A stretch of DNA of 64,000 nt from UBA11957 sp963603285 (GCA_963603285.1 CAVCMG010000008.1:1-64000); one strand, 5' to 3'. Positions 51,266-59,878 are shown, counted from the first letter of the stretch. The notes: generated by a model from the letters alone, not told the origin. Program-made: numbers and translations.

Positions 51266-52786
51266 TTATTTCTGTATATAGTGTCCCAGGAAATCCTGCA
51301 GATCATGCATCGCATGCTTCAGATTCTCGATCCGTGGCAGATAGACCACGCGGAAATGATCCGGTGCCTGCCAGTTAAAGCCCGTACCGTTGACGATCAG
51401 AAGCTTCTTTTCAAGCAGAAGATCCAGCGCAAACTGCTCGTCGTTGGTGATATGAAATTTCTTCACATCCAGCTTCGGGAACGCATAGAACGCTGCCTGC
51501 GGCTTTACACAGCTGATGCCCGGGATATCGTTTAAGGCTTCGTAAATATATTCTCTCTGGTCGTAGATCCGTCCGCCCAGCACGAGATATTCGGCTACGC
51601 TCTGATACCCGCCGAGGGCTGTCTGGATAATGGACTGTGCTGGCACATTCGAGCAGAGACGCATATTGGACAGCATATTGATGCCCTCCATATAGTCCCT
51701 GGCCACAGCTTTGTTGCCGCTTAAAATCATCCAGCCCACGCGGAATCCGGCGATCATATGGGACTTGGAAAGCCCGCTGAAGGTCACACAGAACAGATCC
51801 GGCGCCAGCGATGCGATGGAGGTATGCTCCAGCCCGTCCATGACCAGACGGTCATAGATCTCATCGGAAAAGATGATAAGCTGATGCTCTCTGGCGATCT
51901 CGACGATCTGTTCCAGTACCTCCTTTGGATACAGTGCACCGGTCGGATTGTTCGGATTGATGATGACAATTGCCTTGGTGCGGTCGGTGATCTTTCGCCG
52001 GATATCCTCGATGTCCGGATACCACATGGCCTGCTCGTCACAGATATAATGCACGACTGTGCCTCCGGCCAGCGTTGCCGATGCTGTCCACAGCGGATAA
52101 TCCGGCGCCGGGATCAGGATCTCATCGCCATGATCCAGAAGCGCCTGCATACTCAGCGTGATCAGCTCACTGACACCGTTTCCGGTATAGATATCACTCA
52201 TCTGCACATTCGGCAGCTTCTTTACCTGCGCATACTGCATGATGGCCTTTCTGGCGGAAAACAGCCCCCGGGAATCGGAATATCCCTCGCACTCCGTCAG
52301 CTGCTGGCGCATATCACTGATCACCTCGTCCGGTGTGCGGAAACCAAAGGGAGCCGGATTGCCGATATTGAGCTTTAAGATTTTCATACCGGCTTCTTCC
52401 ATACGGGCTGCCTCGTCTACGACCGGGCCGCGCACATCGTACAGTACATGGTCAAGCTTTGTAGATTTTGTAAAGTGCCGGATACCGTTTTCATCCCACA
52501 TATCCCGGCGCTCTGGAAGCTTTGGTTCGCTTTTCTTTGTCTCTTCCGGTTCCATCGGCACATCCTCACCCTGCAGCCACAGCTGGCTGACACCAAGTGC
52601 CTCTGCCAGCACCTTTAGGATATCCCGGCGGGGCTGTGTCCTGCCACTGACATACTGGCTGATATGACTTTTGCTGATGTGAAGCCCGCTGGCCTCTCCC
52701 ACCGGTTCTGCCAGCCGTACCAGATCGATCTGGCGCAGCTGCTTTATTTCCATGATCTCTTTTAAACGTTCTGCGATTGTAGCCAT
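51266..52786 (-). CDS. XRE-type HTH fused to a class I/II aminotransferase
   Basis: 506 residues. 1-75 form an XRE/Cro-like DNA-binding domain (IAERLKEIMEIKQLRQIDLV, LHISKSHISQYVSGRTQPRR, ALGVSQLWLQGE). About 105-506 form an AlaA-like PLP aminotransferase with GNPAPFGFRTPDEVISDM, DYPLWTASATLAGG, NPNNPTGALYPKEVLEQ and the PLP lysine in SGLSKSHMIAGFRVGWM. The fusion resembles MocR regulators in principle but with an XRE instead of a GntR head. The catalytic residues look intact, so it may be both enzyme and regulator. The promoter has palindromes fitting autoregulation. Confidence 0.9.
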   Translation of the reverse strand: MATIAERLKEIMEIKQLRQIDLVRLAEPVGEASGLHISKSHISQYVSGRTQPRRDILKVLAEALGVSQLWLQGEDVPMEPEETKKSEPKLPERRDMWDENGIRHFTKSTKLDHVLYDVRGPVVDEAARMEEAGMKILKLNIGNPAPFGFRTPDEVISDMRQQLTECEGYSDSRGLFSARKAIMQYAQVKKLPNVQMSDIYTGNGVSELITLSMQALLDHGDEILIPAPDYPLWTASATLAGGTVVHYICDEQAMWYPDIEDIRRKITDRTKAIVIINPNNPTGALYPKEVLEQIVEIAREHQLIIFSDEIYDRLVMDGLEHTSIASLAPDLFCVTFSGLSKSHMIAGFRVGWMILSGNKAVARDYMEGINMLSNMRLCSNVPAQSIIQTALGGYQSVAEYLVLGGRIYDQREYIYEALNDIPGISCVKPQAAFYAFPKLDVKKFHITNDEQFALDLLLEKKLLIVNGTGFNWQAPDHFRVVYLPRIENLKHAMHDLQDFLGHYIQK

Positions 52787-52836
52787 ACTGTCCTCCTGTT
52801 TATCTTCAGACGGTTATCGTCTTTTATATTCTATTT

Positions 52837-52879
52837 GCCTTAGCATATAAAAGGAAGCTCCAGTGGAGATTTCTTTTAT
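52837..52879 (+). repeat. Short hairpin repeat, copy B
   Basis: GCCTTAGCATATAAAAGGAA, CTCC-AGT-GGAG tip, then ATTTCTTTTAT. The arms ATAAAAG.AA and TTTCTTTTAT pair. It shares an identical GCCTTAGCATATAAAAG head with copy C. It lies in the 5' leader predicted for the HTH-aminotransferase gene, right after the transcription start. Confidence 0.65.
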
Positions 52880-52893
52880 TCTTTACTTTGCAC

Positions 52894-52922
52894 AGTATAA
52901 CTCTTTACCCGCTTCAGTTCAA
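52894..52922 (-). promoter_or_regulatory. Promoter of the HTH-aminotransferase gene with palindromes
   Basis: TTGAAC (52917-52922), 17 bases, TATACT (52894-52899) on the minus strand. The -35 is inside the dyad TTCAA-TAG-TTGAA (52918-52930). A second AT-rich dyad, AAAGTTTAAAA..TTAACTTT, sits just upstream. Either could be an operator for the gene's own XRE domain. Confidence 0.65.
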
Positions 52923-52941
52923 TAGTTGAATTTAAAGTTAA

Positions 52942-53463
52942 TTATTTTAAACTTTCTGTCCCTACCGTATTTTCCACAGCATCCTTCCACGCTGTCACCA
53001 GATCCGGCAGCCTCCACGCGGCATTAGCCGGGCTGGTCGAAGGCAGTACGACAGCCTCCTGCCCACAGCTTTCCTGCAGATAACGCTTATACATCCGCTC
53101 TGCCGTCTTTCCGTTGACAAAGATCTGGCTGATCTGTGTCTGTTCCAGCAGCTTTTCCACCGGATTTGGCACGACGTCACGGATCGAAGCGTCGCTCGAG
53201 CCGGTGATCGTGCAGCTGGCGATTACATCCCACACCGCGATATGATGCCGCAGCAGAAAGCTTTTCTTCTCCACGATCGTTTCCGGCAGCGTATCCTCTG
53301 TCAGCTGTGCCAGCACCCTCCAGAAGCGGTTCTGCGGATGATGGTAAAAGAAAGCAGCCTCCCTGGATTTGACCGAAGGAAAGCTGCCAAGGACCAGGAT
53401 CCGGCTGTCTTTATCCCACACCGGGTCAATATTATGTATGGCTGTTTCACTCTTATTCTTCAT
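52942..53463 (-). CDS. DNA-deoxyinosine glycosylase-like protein (uracil-DNA glycosylase superfamily)
   Basis: 173 residues from ATG 53463 (GAGGAG upstream, inside the preceding gene). Motif 1 GSFPSVKSREAAFFYHHPQN and motif 2 PSTSPANAAW fit the Mug/UDG superfamily branch annotated as deoxyinosine glycosylase. Such enzymes remove deaminated bases. The start overlaps the 3' end of the 82-residue gene by 11 bases, suggesting coupling. Confidence 0.83.
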   Translation of the reverse strand: MKNKSETAIHNIDPVWDKDSRILVLGSFPSVKSREAAFFYHHPQNRFWRVLAQLTEDTLPETIVEKKSFLLRHHIAVWDVIASCTITGSSDASIRDVVPNPVEKLLEQTQISQIFVNGKTAERMYKRYLQESCGQEAVVLPSTSPANAAWRLPDLVTAWKDAVENTVGTESLK

Positions 53464-53701
53464 CAATTGGCTCCTCGTCAAACGCCACCAGCGTATAAAA
53501 GCCCCGCGGCTTTGTCTCGATCTCCCTTACGATACCGGTACGGCTTTTCAGTCGTTGGTAGGCCGGGTAATTCTTACTCATGGCCACAGCCGGGACGATC
53601 GTATAATAAAAGGATGTCGGCAGCTGGCTCTCTGTCACCGTAACCTCCTGCCCCACAGTCAGAAGTCCGGTACGCTCCATTTTAAATTCCATCAGACGCA
53701 T
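53453..53701 (-). CDS. Small protein of unknown function
   Basis: 82 residues from ATG 53701 (MRLMEFKMERTGLLTVGQEV), behind AAGGAAGG. Predicted strand-rich and soluble: TVTESQLPTSFYYTIVPAVA, RTGIVREIETKPRGFYTLVA, ending FDEEPIDEE. It could be a small beta-barrel of the SH3/OB kind, but I do not recognise the family. It lies between a DNA methyltransferase-like gene and the glycosylase gene, overlapping the latter. Confidence 0.7.
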   Translation of the reverse strand: MRLMEFKMERTGLLTVGQEVTVTESQLPTSFYYTIVPAVAMSKNYPAYQRLKSRTGIVREIETKPRGFYTLVAFDEEPIDEE

Positions 53702-53763
53702 AGATATCCTTCCTTTCCTTAACCATAAAAATATGCGCATAAAAAGAGGTGCAGGGAAGCTCC

Positions 53764-54627
53764 CTATACCTCTTTTACCGTAAAATCAAACGGATGGATG
53801 AAATTGCTGCCCCGCATGTGCAGATCATCCACCATATAGTCCACCATTTCATGCTTCTGCTCGATCATACAGAACCTCCGATCTTGCTCCGTAGCTGCCC
53901 GGGCCGTGATACCGATCCCGGCAAACGGATCCAGCACCACATCCTGTGCAAAGGAATAGTACTGTACCACACGCTCTGCCAGCTCCTTTGGAAAGCGGGC
54001 CGGATACTTTTCCTCCGGATCGGAGCTGATATTCCAGATATTGGTCTTTTCATAGCCGTCGGGGATTCTGGACACCTCCACATATTCCGGATGCGGATGG
54101 TCATGGATCAGATGGTCGATCAGTACATCCTGCCCTTTTCGGTAGACCATCAGATACTCTGTCACCGGCTGCGGCTTGTACTGCAGCGGATTGCGGTCTA
54201 CGGAAAAACGGCTGCCACGTCCGGTCATACGGCCGGAGCCATCTGCCTTGCACAGCACGATATCATCCACAAAGACAAAGCCCTCTTCCATAAACAGCCG
54301 GTGCAGGTCAAAGGTCACTGCAATGCGCAGAGACGACTGGCTCCTTCTCCGGCGTGGGATCATGATATGGGATGTGGTGATTGCCATAAACCGGCCATTT
54401 TGCAGGACGCGCTTACATTCCTGTATCACCTGACGCATATAGACAAGATACTGTTCATATGCCGTCTGGATATCCTCCTCATCCTTTGGCTGGAAAGGCT
54501 CCGGTGACGTCATGATCAGATCCACGCTTTCTTCGGGAAGACCTTTTAATCCCTCCAGCGCATCTCCCCGCAGGATCTGGTTCGTAAGCGGTGATATCCT
54601 GTATTCTCGTTTTGTTCTTCTGGCCAT
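53764..54627 (-). CDS. DNA-methyltransferase-like protein with altered catalytic motif
   Basis: 287 residues of the beta-class (permuted) N6A/N4C methyltransferase type. Motif IV comes first: where SPPY or SPPF is expected the sequence is SPEPF (residues 41-45, IMTSPEPFQPKD). Motif I follows at 233-239 (DPFAGIG), with a target-recognition-like middle containing RFSVDRNPLQYKPQPVTEYL and FPKELAERVVQYYS. No restriction enzyme is adjacent, so it is an orphan. The inserted glutamate may impair catalysis or mark another substrate. Confidence 0.82.
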   Translation of the reverse strand: MARRTKREYRISPLTNQILRGDALEGLKGLPEESVDLIMTSPEPFQPKDEEDIQTAYEQYLVYMRQVIQECKRVLQNGRFMAITTSHIMIPRRRRSQSSLRIAVTFDLHRLFMEEGFVFVDDIVLCKADGSGRMTGRGSRFSVDRNPLQYKPQPVTEYLMVYRKGQDVLIDHLIHDHPHPEYVEVSRIPDGYEKTNIWNISSDPEEKYPARFPKELAERVVQYYSFAQDVVLDPFAGIGITARAATEQDRRFCMIEQKHEMVDYMVDDLHMRGSNFIHPFDFTVKEV

Positions 54628-54656
54628 AGCTGTTGACTGCTCCCTTTTCCGGCGTT

Positions 54657-55142
54657 TTATTTCTCTTCTTTAAACTTTTCCTGCATCATCTTGATCACAG
54701 GCTCCGGCACATACCGGGAGATATCCTTCCCGTAAAAGCCGATCTCCTTGACGATCGTAGAGCTTAAAAAAGCATACTCCAGACTCGTCGTAAAAAAGAT
54801 CGTATCAATATCGGGATCGATGGAATGATTGGTCTGCGCAAGCTGCATCTCGTATTCAAAATCCGAAACCGCCCGCAGTCCACGGACGATTACATGCGCA
54901 CCGTTTTCTCTGGCGAAATCCACGGTCATTCCGTCAAAAAACTTCACCGATACGTTGGGCATGTCCGCAATACACGCCTCGATCATCGCCTTTCTCTCCT
55001 CCAGAGTGAAGGTCGATGTTTTTTTTGAATTTTTCAGAACGCCAATGACCACCTCATCCATGGCCTTGGCTGCACGTTTGATGATATCCAGATGTCCCAG
55101 CGTGATCGGATCAAAGCTGCCCGGATAGATTGCTTTTGCCAA
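54657..55142 (-). CDS. coaD: Phosphopantetheine adenylyltransferase
   Basis: Fourth step of CoA synthesis. Family alignment requires a start at TTG 55142 ((M)AKAIYPGSFDPITLGHLDII), which has GGAAGGAG upstream; the longer open frame would overlap the preceding lipoprotein gene and has no similarity. The 161 residues include the ATP-binding TxGH-like GHLDII, the RGLRAVSDFEYEMQLAQTNH block and the signature SSTIVKEIGFYGKDISRYVP. CoaE is encoded at 28.5-29.1 kb. Confidence 0.94.
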   Translation of the reverse strand: MAKAIYPGSFDPITLGHLDIIKRAAKAMDEVVIGVLKNSKKTSTFTLEERKAMIEACIADMPNVSVKFFDGMTVDFARENGAHVIVRGLRAVSDFEYEMQLAQTNHSIDPDIDTIFFTTSLEYAFLSSTIVKEIGFYGKDISRYVPEPVIKMMQEKFKEEK

Positions 55143-55239
55143 TTTCTCTGCTCCTTCCAGAGCGACCCCTACACCGCTCTGTGTTTTTGTATCTGTTATA
55201 CCCGCAGATTCCCCACAGGTACGTCTTCTTTTGTATCCT

Positions 55240-56685
55240 TTACTGCATGGTCCAGCTGCCGTTGGTGTTCGTACCCTTGTAGATCCGCGCACCATCACCG
55301 GAAACCAGAATATTGATCACGGTACTGCTGCCGTCGCTGACAGAGAAATTATAATACGGTACGTTCTGGTATGTTGTCGTACCCTCATATTTGTAGGTGT
55401 ATTCCTTGCCGTCTGCGGAGGATGCGCCGTAATAGTTCTGTGCGATCTCTTTGGCAGCATCGGCTGTCACACTGGCACCGGTGATCGTATCGCTGTCTGT
55501 ACCGGTCGTCTGACCTGCTGTACTGTCTGTCGTACCGACTGTCTGTGTACCTGTACTGTCCGTTGTTCCGGCGGTCTGCGTACCGGTCGTGTCCGTTGTA
55601 CCGGCTGCTGTACCGGTGGTATCACTGCTTCCTGTGGATGTACCCGGCATGGAGAGCACTGTACCGTAGGATGAACTGCTGCTGTCCGTGCTGCCTGTTG
55701 TAGTCTGTCCGGTAGAAGCGGTCTGTGTAGCTGTTGTACCGGTCGTCGTACCGGCGGTCTGCTCAGCTGTATCCTGGGTATCCGTATTGCTGTCTGTATT
55801 ACCGACCAGTACGGTCTCCATCAGCATCTTTGTCATCTTTTCCAGCGAAACGATCGTGTAATGGAACGGTGACTTTTTGCCTTTGTACGGACTCTTCCTG
55901 ATCTCAGCGCTGTATTCTCCGAGAGAAGTTCTCGTGGATGCATCCACCAGATATGCTGTAATCCTGTATGTACCGCTCTTGTCCAGCTTCTCACAGGACT
56001 GCACCGCTACGTCATAAGCGCTGGTGTCGTTCATGGCAAACTGCCACTTGCTGCCGCTCTTTGTCACGCTCTCGCTGCCATCTGCAATCTGCGGCAGCTT
56101 CTTTGCCTTACCAAGGTCACTGTACAAAGCTGCGGCATAAAAACGTAGCTGTGCCTTTTTCACAGTATACTGTTTGCTTGTCTCATCGAAGCTGATGCGC
56201 TTATTGTTCACACCGTAAGCCGACACCAGATAATTCATTTCCTTCCAGAAAGTATCGCCGTTTGTTTTATCTTCGGCGTTAAATGCGGTATTGCCCTCAT
56301 ACTCGGAGATCATACGGGCCAGAAGCACATAGCTGACAGACGCCATATCCTCATCCAGCGTGATCGCAGCAGAAACTGTCTCCGTGCTCTGGGATGCTGC
56401 TGCAGTCGTCTGGTCTGCTGTTACTTCCGGCGTCTGGGATATTGCAGATGCTGTCTCCGGCGTCTGGCTGGAGGATGTCTCTGCGGTCTGACTGCCTGCT
56501 GTCTCCGCCGTCTGGGACGTTGTGGACGCTGCCGCCAGGGCAGATCCTTCCGCTGTTCCCGAAGCCTCTGCTCCCACTGCCGACGCACTCTGGGATGCCG
56601 AAGAGGACGCTTTATTTTTTCCACAAGCGGTAATGCTGCACAGCGCAAGCGCTACGAGCATACCTGTCACAATTTTCTTTTTCAT
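55240..56685 (-). CDS. Lipoprotein with Ser/Thr-rich repeat linkers
   Basis: 481 residues: signal peptide with lipobox SITA-C21, a Ser/Ala/Thr/Gln-rich region (about 25-105), a folded domain (about 105-290; ARMISEYEGNTAFNAEDKTN, SKWQFAMNDTSAYDVAVQSC), a long low-complexity linker of repeating TTGTQTAGTTDST-type units (about 297-413), and a C-terminal beta domain (TYKYEGTTTYQNVPYYNFSV). The linker is the kind that spans the cell wall and may be glycosylated. The DNA coding the linker is internally repetitive. Function unknown; coaD follows after 97 bases. Confidence 0.8.
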   Translation of the reverse strand: MKKKIVTGMLVALALCSITACGKNKASSSASQSASAVGAEASGTAEGSALAAASTTSQTAETAGSQTAETSSSQTPETASAISQTPEVTADQTTAAASQSTETVSAAITLDEDMASVSYVLLARMISEYEGNTAFNAEDKTNGDTFWKEMNYLVSAYGVNNKRISFDETSKQYTVKKAQLRFYAAALYSDLGKAKKLPQIADGSESVTKSGSKWQFAMNDTSAYDVAVQSCEKLDKSGTYRITAYLVDASTRTSLGEYSAEIRKSPYKGKKSPFHYTIVSLEKMTKMLMETVLVGNTDSNTDTQDTAEQTAGTTTGTTATQTASTGQTTTGSTDSSSSSYGTVLSMPGTSTGSSDTTGTAAGTTDTTGTQTAGTTDSTGTQTVGTTDSTAGQTTGTDSDTITGASVTADAAKEIAQNYYGASSADGKEYTYKYEGTTTYQNVPYYNFSVSDGSSTVINILVSGDGARIYKGTNTNGSWTMQ

Positions 56686-56813
56686 AGGTAACCTCGTTAT
56701 ATTTTCTTTTGGATATTCGACAGAATCTCATAAGTATTTTTATTTTATCATATCCCGAAATGAATGCAAATAGGAATTCCCGTAACTTCCTTAATATTTA
56801 TGAATATAACCAC

Positions 56814-56847
56814 TAATAAAAGAAACCTTTCTTTTATATGCTAAGGC
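56814..56847 (-). repeat. Short hairpin repeat, copy C
   Basis: On the minus strand: GCCTTAGCATATAAAAGAAA, GG, then TTTCTTTTATT. Compared with copy B it lacks the CTCCAGTGGAG tip, leaving a tight hairpin. It lies between the B3/B4 gene terminator and the Ser/Thr-rich lipoprotein gene's upstream region. Confidence 0.65.
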
Positions 56848-56851
56848 GATT

Positions 56852-56884
56852 AAAAAAGAAGGCCACATTTTTCGTGACCTTCTT
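56852..56884 (-). terminator. Terminator of the dehydrogenase-aminotransferase-B3/B4 operon
   Basis: On the minus strand GAAGGTCAC pairs with GTGGCCTTC and is followed by TTTTTTAA, 16 bases past the B3/B4 stop. Confidence 0.85.
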
Positions 56885-56899
56885 CCATTACCTTAACTT

Positions 56900-57607
56900 T
56901 TAAAAAAACGCAACAGCTGTATGTTCCGCATCGATAAATCCTGTCTTTACCTCGCAGCCAAATTCCTCCTTGAGAAGCTTTGTCAGCTCCTCTGTGGCCT
57001 GCTTTACATTGTCCAGATTGGCATCGCTAAAGCCGTCGATCGGGTAGAAAATATAGCCTGTTTTCTCATCGATCTTGCCATCGTCGCTCTGTCTCCAGAT
57101 CCAGCGACGTGTCTTGACGGTATGGTTGCTGACATATACCAGCTCGCCGTCCGGCATGGCCTCTTTCTCGCTCTCACCCATCGGCAGGAAATGATCCTCT
57201 GCTGTGGAGAAACGTACCGTCATATCCCCATCGAGCTTCTCAATATCGTGAGCGCCCATCGGCAGACAGTATTTTAAGGACAGCGCATTGCCCAGATCCA
57301 CGATCGGGTTGATGTTCGGCAGACGGTTACCTTTTTGTACACGCTTAGACAACGCCTCTACGGAACACATAAACTTGTTCGGATTCATGCCCAAGGACAG
57401 AAAAGCATCCCTGTACGGCTTGATACCTGGATATTCCTTGAGATTTACGCCATCCATACGGGCCATGAAAGCGTCCATCTCATCATTCATCATCTGCGTA
57501 ACCTTCGCATTGGCTTTACTGTTATCCACGCCACGGGCAACGACTACGCCCAGGCAGTAGGCCGGCAGCTTTTCAAATACCTCAGCTGCAACTTTAAACT
57601 TGCTCAT
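56900..57607 (-). CDS. Stand-alone B3/B4 (PheT editing-like) domain protein
   Basis: 235 residues resembling the B3/B4 domain of phenylalanyl-tRNA synthetase beta, which hydrolyses mischarged Tyr-tRNAPhe. Family-like segments: EYPGIKPYRDAFLSLGMNPN, SVEALSKRVQKGNRLPNINP and NALSLKYCLPMGAHDIEKLD. Free-standing forms are widespread in clostridia and may edit tRNA or act on free substrates. It is the last gene of an operon with an aminotransferase (13-base gap) and a 2-hydroxyacid dehydrogenase. Confidence 0.88.
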   Translation of the reverse strand: MSKFKVAAEVFEKLPAYCLGVVVARGVDNSKANAKVTQMMNDEMDAFMARMDGVNLKEYPGIKPYRDAFLSLGMNPNKFMCSVEALSKRVQKGNRLPNINPIVDLGNALSLKYCLPMGAHDIEKLDGDMTVRFSTAEDHFLPMGESEKEAMPDGELVYVSNHTVKTRRWIWRQSDDGKIDEKTGYIFYPIDGFSDANLDNVKQATEELTKLLKEEFGCEVKTGFIDAEHTAVAFF

Positions 57608-57620
57608 ATGCGGTTTCTCC

Positions 57621-58817
57621 TTAGCACTCTACACCATACTCTTCGCGTACAAATTTCTTAAATACCGGAATGGATCGTTTTACCTTTTCAGTATCAATGC
57701 AGTATGCCATACGGAAATAACCCGGGCAGCCAAAGTTGTCTGCCGGAACCAGTATCAGGTCATATTTTTTAGCCTTCATACAGAAAGCATTGGCATCCTC
57801 TTCAAGAGCCTTCGGGAAAATGTAGAAAGTTCCACCCGGTTTTACTACGGTAAAGCCCATCTCTGTCAGGGCATCATACAGCAGATTCATATTTGTCTCA
57901 TATACAGACAGGTCGCTGGTCTGGTCGATAACCTTGGCCACAGCCAGCTGGGATGTGGATGCCGGGCAGTTATGTCCGATACCACGGCTGATCTGTCCCA
58001 TGATAACTGCCAGGATATCTGCATCTGTAGCTCTCGGATTGACAGCTACATAGCCGATACGCTCGCCCGGCAGAGACAGACTCTTGGAGAAGGAGTAGCA
58101 GGACAGTGTATTGTCATAGAATTTGCTCGGATACGGAGAATCGGCACCCTCAAATACAATCTCGCGGTACGGCTCATCAGAGATCAGGAAGATGTCATGA
58201 CCGTATTCCTTCTGTTTTGCTTCCAGAATAGAAGCCAGCTTTTTGATTGTCTCTGTACTGTAGGCAATACCGGACGGATTGTTCGGTGTATTGATCAGTA
58301 CAGCCATAGTCTTTTCGTTCAGTGTCTCCTCGAAGGCCTCGAAATTGATCTGGAAGGTCTCTGTATTGGCCGGAACCACACGCATTACAGCACCTGTACG
58401 GCCGATGTACTCATGATACTCCGGGAAGAACGGTGCAAAAACGATAATCTCATCACCCGGCTGTGTAACCAGACGGAACGCATGCGCCAGCGCGCCTGCT
58501 GCACCGATGGCCATGAAGATATGTTTTGTATCATAGTCCATGCCAAAGCGGCGGTTTAAGCTCTCGGCAACCGTCTTTCTTACGGATTCGATACCCAGAG
58601 ACGGGCTGTAGCCATGGATTGTCATCGGATTCTCGTTTTTATACATATTGATAACAGTATCGGTATAATCCTGTGTACACGGTACACTCGGATTACCCAG
58701 ACTGTAATCAAATACGTTCTCATACCCGATCTCTTTACCGCGTTCTGTAGCGTACTCGCTCAGCTCACGGATAATGGATTTGCCCTGCAGCATTTTCTTA
58801 TAGCTTTCGTTAATCAT
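57621..58817 (-). CDS. PLP-dependent aminotransferase (class I/II)
   Basis: 398 residues, fold type I. Segments: YSLGNPSVPCTQDYTDTVIN, AAGALAHAFRLVTQPGDEII, NTPNNPSGIAYSTETIKKLA, SDEPYREIVFEGADSP and the PLP lysine in YSFSKSLSLPGERIGYVAV. The substrate is not decided by sequence; related clostridial proteins are annotated as aspartate- or aromatic-type transaminases. The gene sits between the 2-hydroxyacid dehydrogenase (38 bases) and the B3/B4 gene. A plausible pathway is amino acid to 2-keto acid (here), then to 2-hydroxy acid by the dehydrogenase. Confidence 0.9.
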   Translation of the reverse strand: MINESYKKMLQGKSIIRELSEYATERGKEIGYENVFDYSLGNPSVPCTQDYTDTVINMYKNENPMTIHGYSPSLGIESVRKTVAESLNRRFGMDYDTKHIFMAIGAAGALAHAFRLVTQPGDEIIVFAPFFPEYHEYIGRTGAVMRVVPANTETFQINFEAFEETLNEKTMAVLINTPNNPSGIAYSTETIKKLASILEAKQKEYGHDIFLISDEPYREIVFEGADSPYPSKFYDNTLSCYSFSKSLSLPGERIGYVAVNPRATDADILAVIMGQISRGIGHNCPASTSQLAVAKVIDQTSDLSVYETNMNLLYDALTEMGFTVVKPGGTFYIFPKALEEDANAFCMKAKKYDLILVPADNFGCPGYFRMAYCIDTEKVKRSIPVFKKFVREEYGVEC

Positions 58818-58855
58818 TGTTCCTTGTCCTCTCTTTTCTATTAAATATCTGGTAA

Positions 58856-59845
58856 TTACCAGCGATTTACGATATGCTCCGGTTTTTCTCCGGCTTCGAT
58901 TCTGGCGATGTCAGACCATACCATCTGATAGCCCCTCTTGAAGGAGGAAGCTGTGATACCACCAACATGGCAGCTGTAGATGATCTTGTCCTCGACAGCC
59001 TTTTCTGCTTTGAGGATCACGTTGTCTGCCTGTACCGGCTCTCCGGCTACACAGTCAAGACCGGCTCCGGCCAACTTGCCGCTGCGGATCGCATCCAGCA
59101 TAGCCTCGCTGTCCACCAGCTCGCCACGGGCTGTATTTACAATGTATGCGCCGTCTTTCATCTTCGCAAAGAACCCGGCATTGACCATATTTGCAGTCTG
59201 TGGAGTCACCGGCAGATGCAGACTGACGATATCGCTGACCTTTAAAAGCTCATCGATGGACATATAGGTGGCCTTGTATGCTTTTTCCACCTCTTCAGAG
59301 GCACGGAAAATATCATAGTACACGACCTTTGCGCCGAATACATCGGCCATCCTGGCAGCGGCCTTTGCGATGTCGCCAAAGCCCATGAAACCGATTGTGC
59401 AGTCTGCCAGCTCTTTCAGGTCGCCGGTCAGCATATGGTTTTCCTTAACCTCGATCTGACGTCCCTCGCGCACGGCCTGATCACCGGTCACGATGCCTCT
59501 TAACAGCCCAAGCATCAGAAGAATCGCCTGCTCTGCAACTGCTGTGGCGTTCATACCTTTGCAGTTGCACACATAAACCTGCTTTGCACTTGCCGCGATC
59601 GTATCTACGCCCTGGAAGCCAACGCCCTCGGAATGGATCATTTTCAGATTCGGCATCTTGTTGATCACATTGGCCGATACCTTGCCCATCGCATCTACGA
59701 TGATAATCTCTGCATCCTTACCTGCCGCAAGGATCGTCTCATCATCCGAACCGTTCGGTACATACGTAAATTCGTGTTTAGCATAAACGGCGGGATCTGC
59801 ATTATTCTGCAGTCTGCCTTCTTTTCCGATTACAAGAATCTTCAT
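58856..59845 (-). CDS. D-isomer-specific 2-hydroxyacid dehydrogenase
   Basis: 329 residues. The NAD-binding region reads GFMGFGDIAKAAARMADVFG; the third glycine of GxGxxG is alanine. The catalytic arginine is in VNTARGELVDSEAML, and the histidine in IYSCHVGGITASSF. Family members reduce 2-keto acids or oxidise D-2-hydroxy acids, including 3-phosphoglycerate dehydrogenase relatives. It is first in a three-gene operon, with an extended -10 promoter upstream. Start ATG 59845 with GGAGGAC. Confidence 0.9.
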   Translation of the reverse strand: MKILVIGKEGRLQNNADPAVYAKHEFTYVPNGSDDETILAAGKDAEIIIVDAMGKVSANVINKMPNLKMIHSEGVGFQGVDTIAASAKQVYVCNCKGMNATAVAEQAILLMLGLLRGIVTGDQAVREGRQIEVKENHMLTGDLKELADCTIGFMGFGDIAKAAARMADVFGAKVVYYDIFRASEEVEKAYKATYMSIDELLKVSDIVSLHLPVTPQTANMVNAGFFAKMKDGAYIVNTARGELVDSEAMLDAIRSGKLAGAGLDCVAGEPVQADNVILKAEKAVEDKIIYSCHVGGITASSFKRGYQMVWSDIARIEAGEKPEHIVNRW

Positions 59846-59878
59846 TTTCCTGTCCTCCGTTATTTATTCCTTCAGAAT

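Noticed and set aside
55143..55298. Upstream extension of coaD with ATG starts
   Set aside because: It overlaps the end of the lipoprotein gene and shows no CoaD similarity; a TTG at 55142 with a good ribosome binding site fits the family N-terminus.
55496..55790. Possible CRISPR-like or satellite repeat
   Set aside because: The repeats are in frame, of irregular length and encode a Thr/Ser/Gly linker; there are no unique spacers or cas genes.
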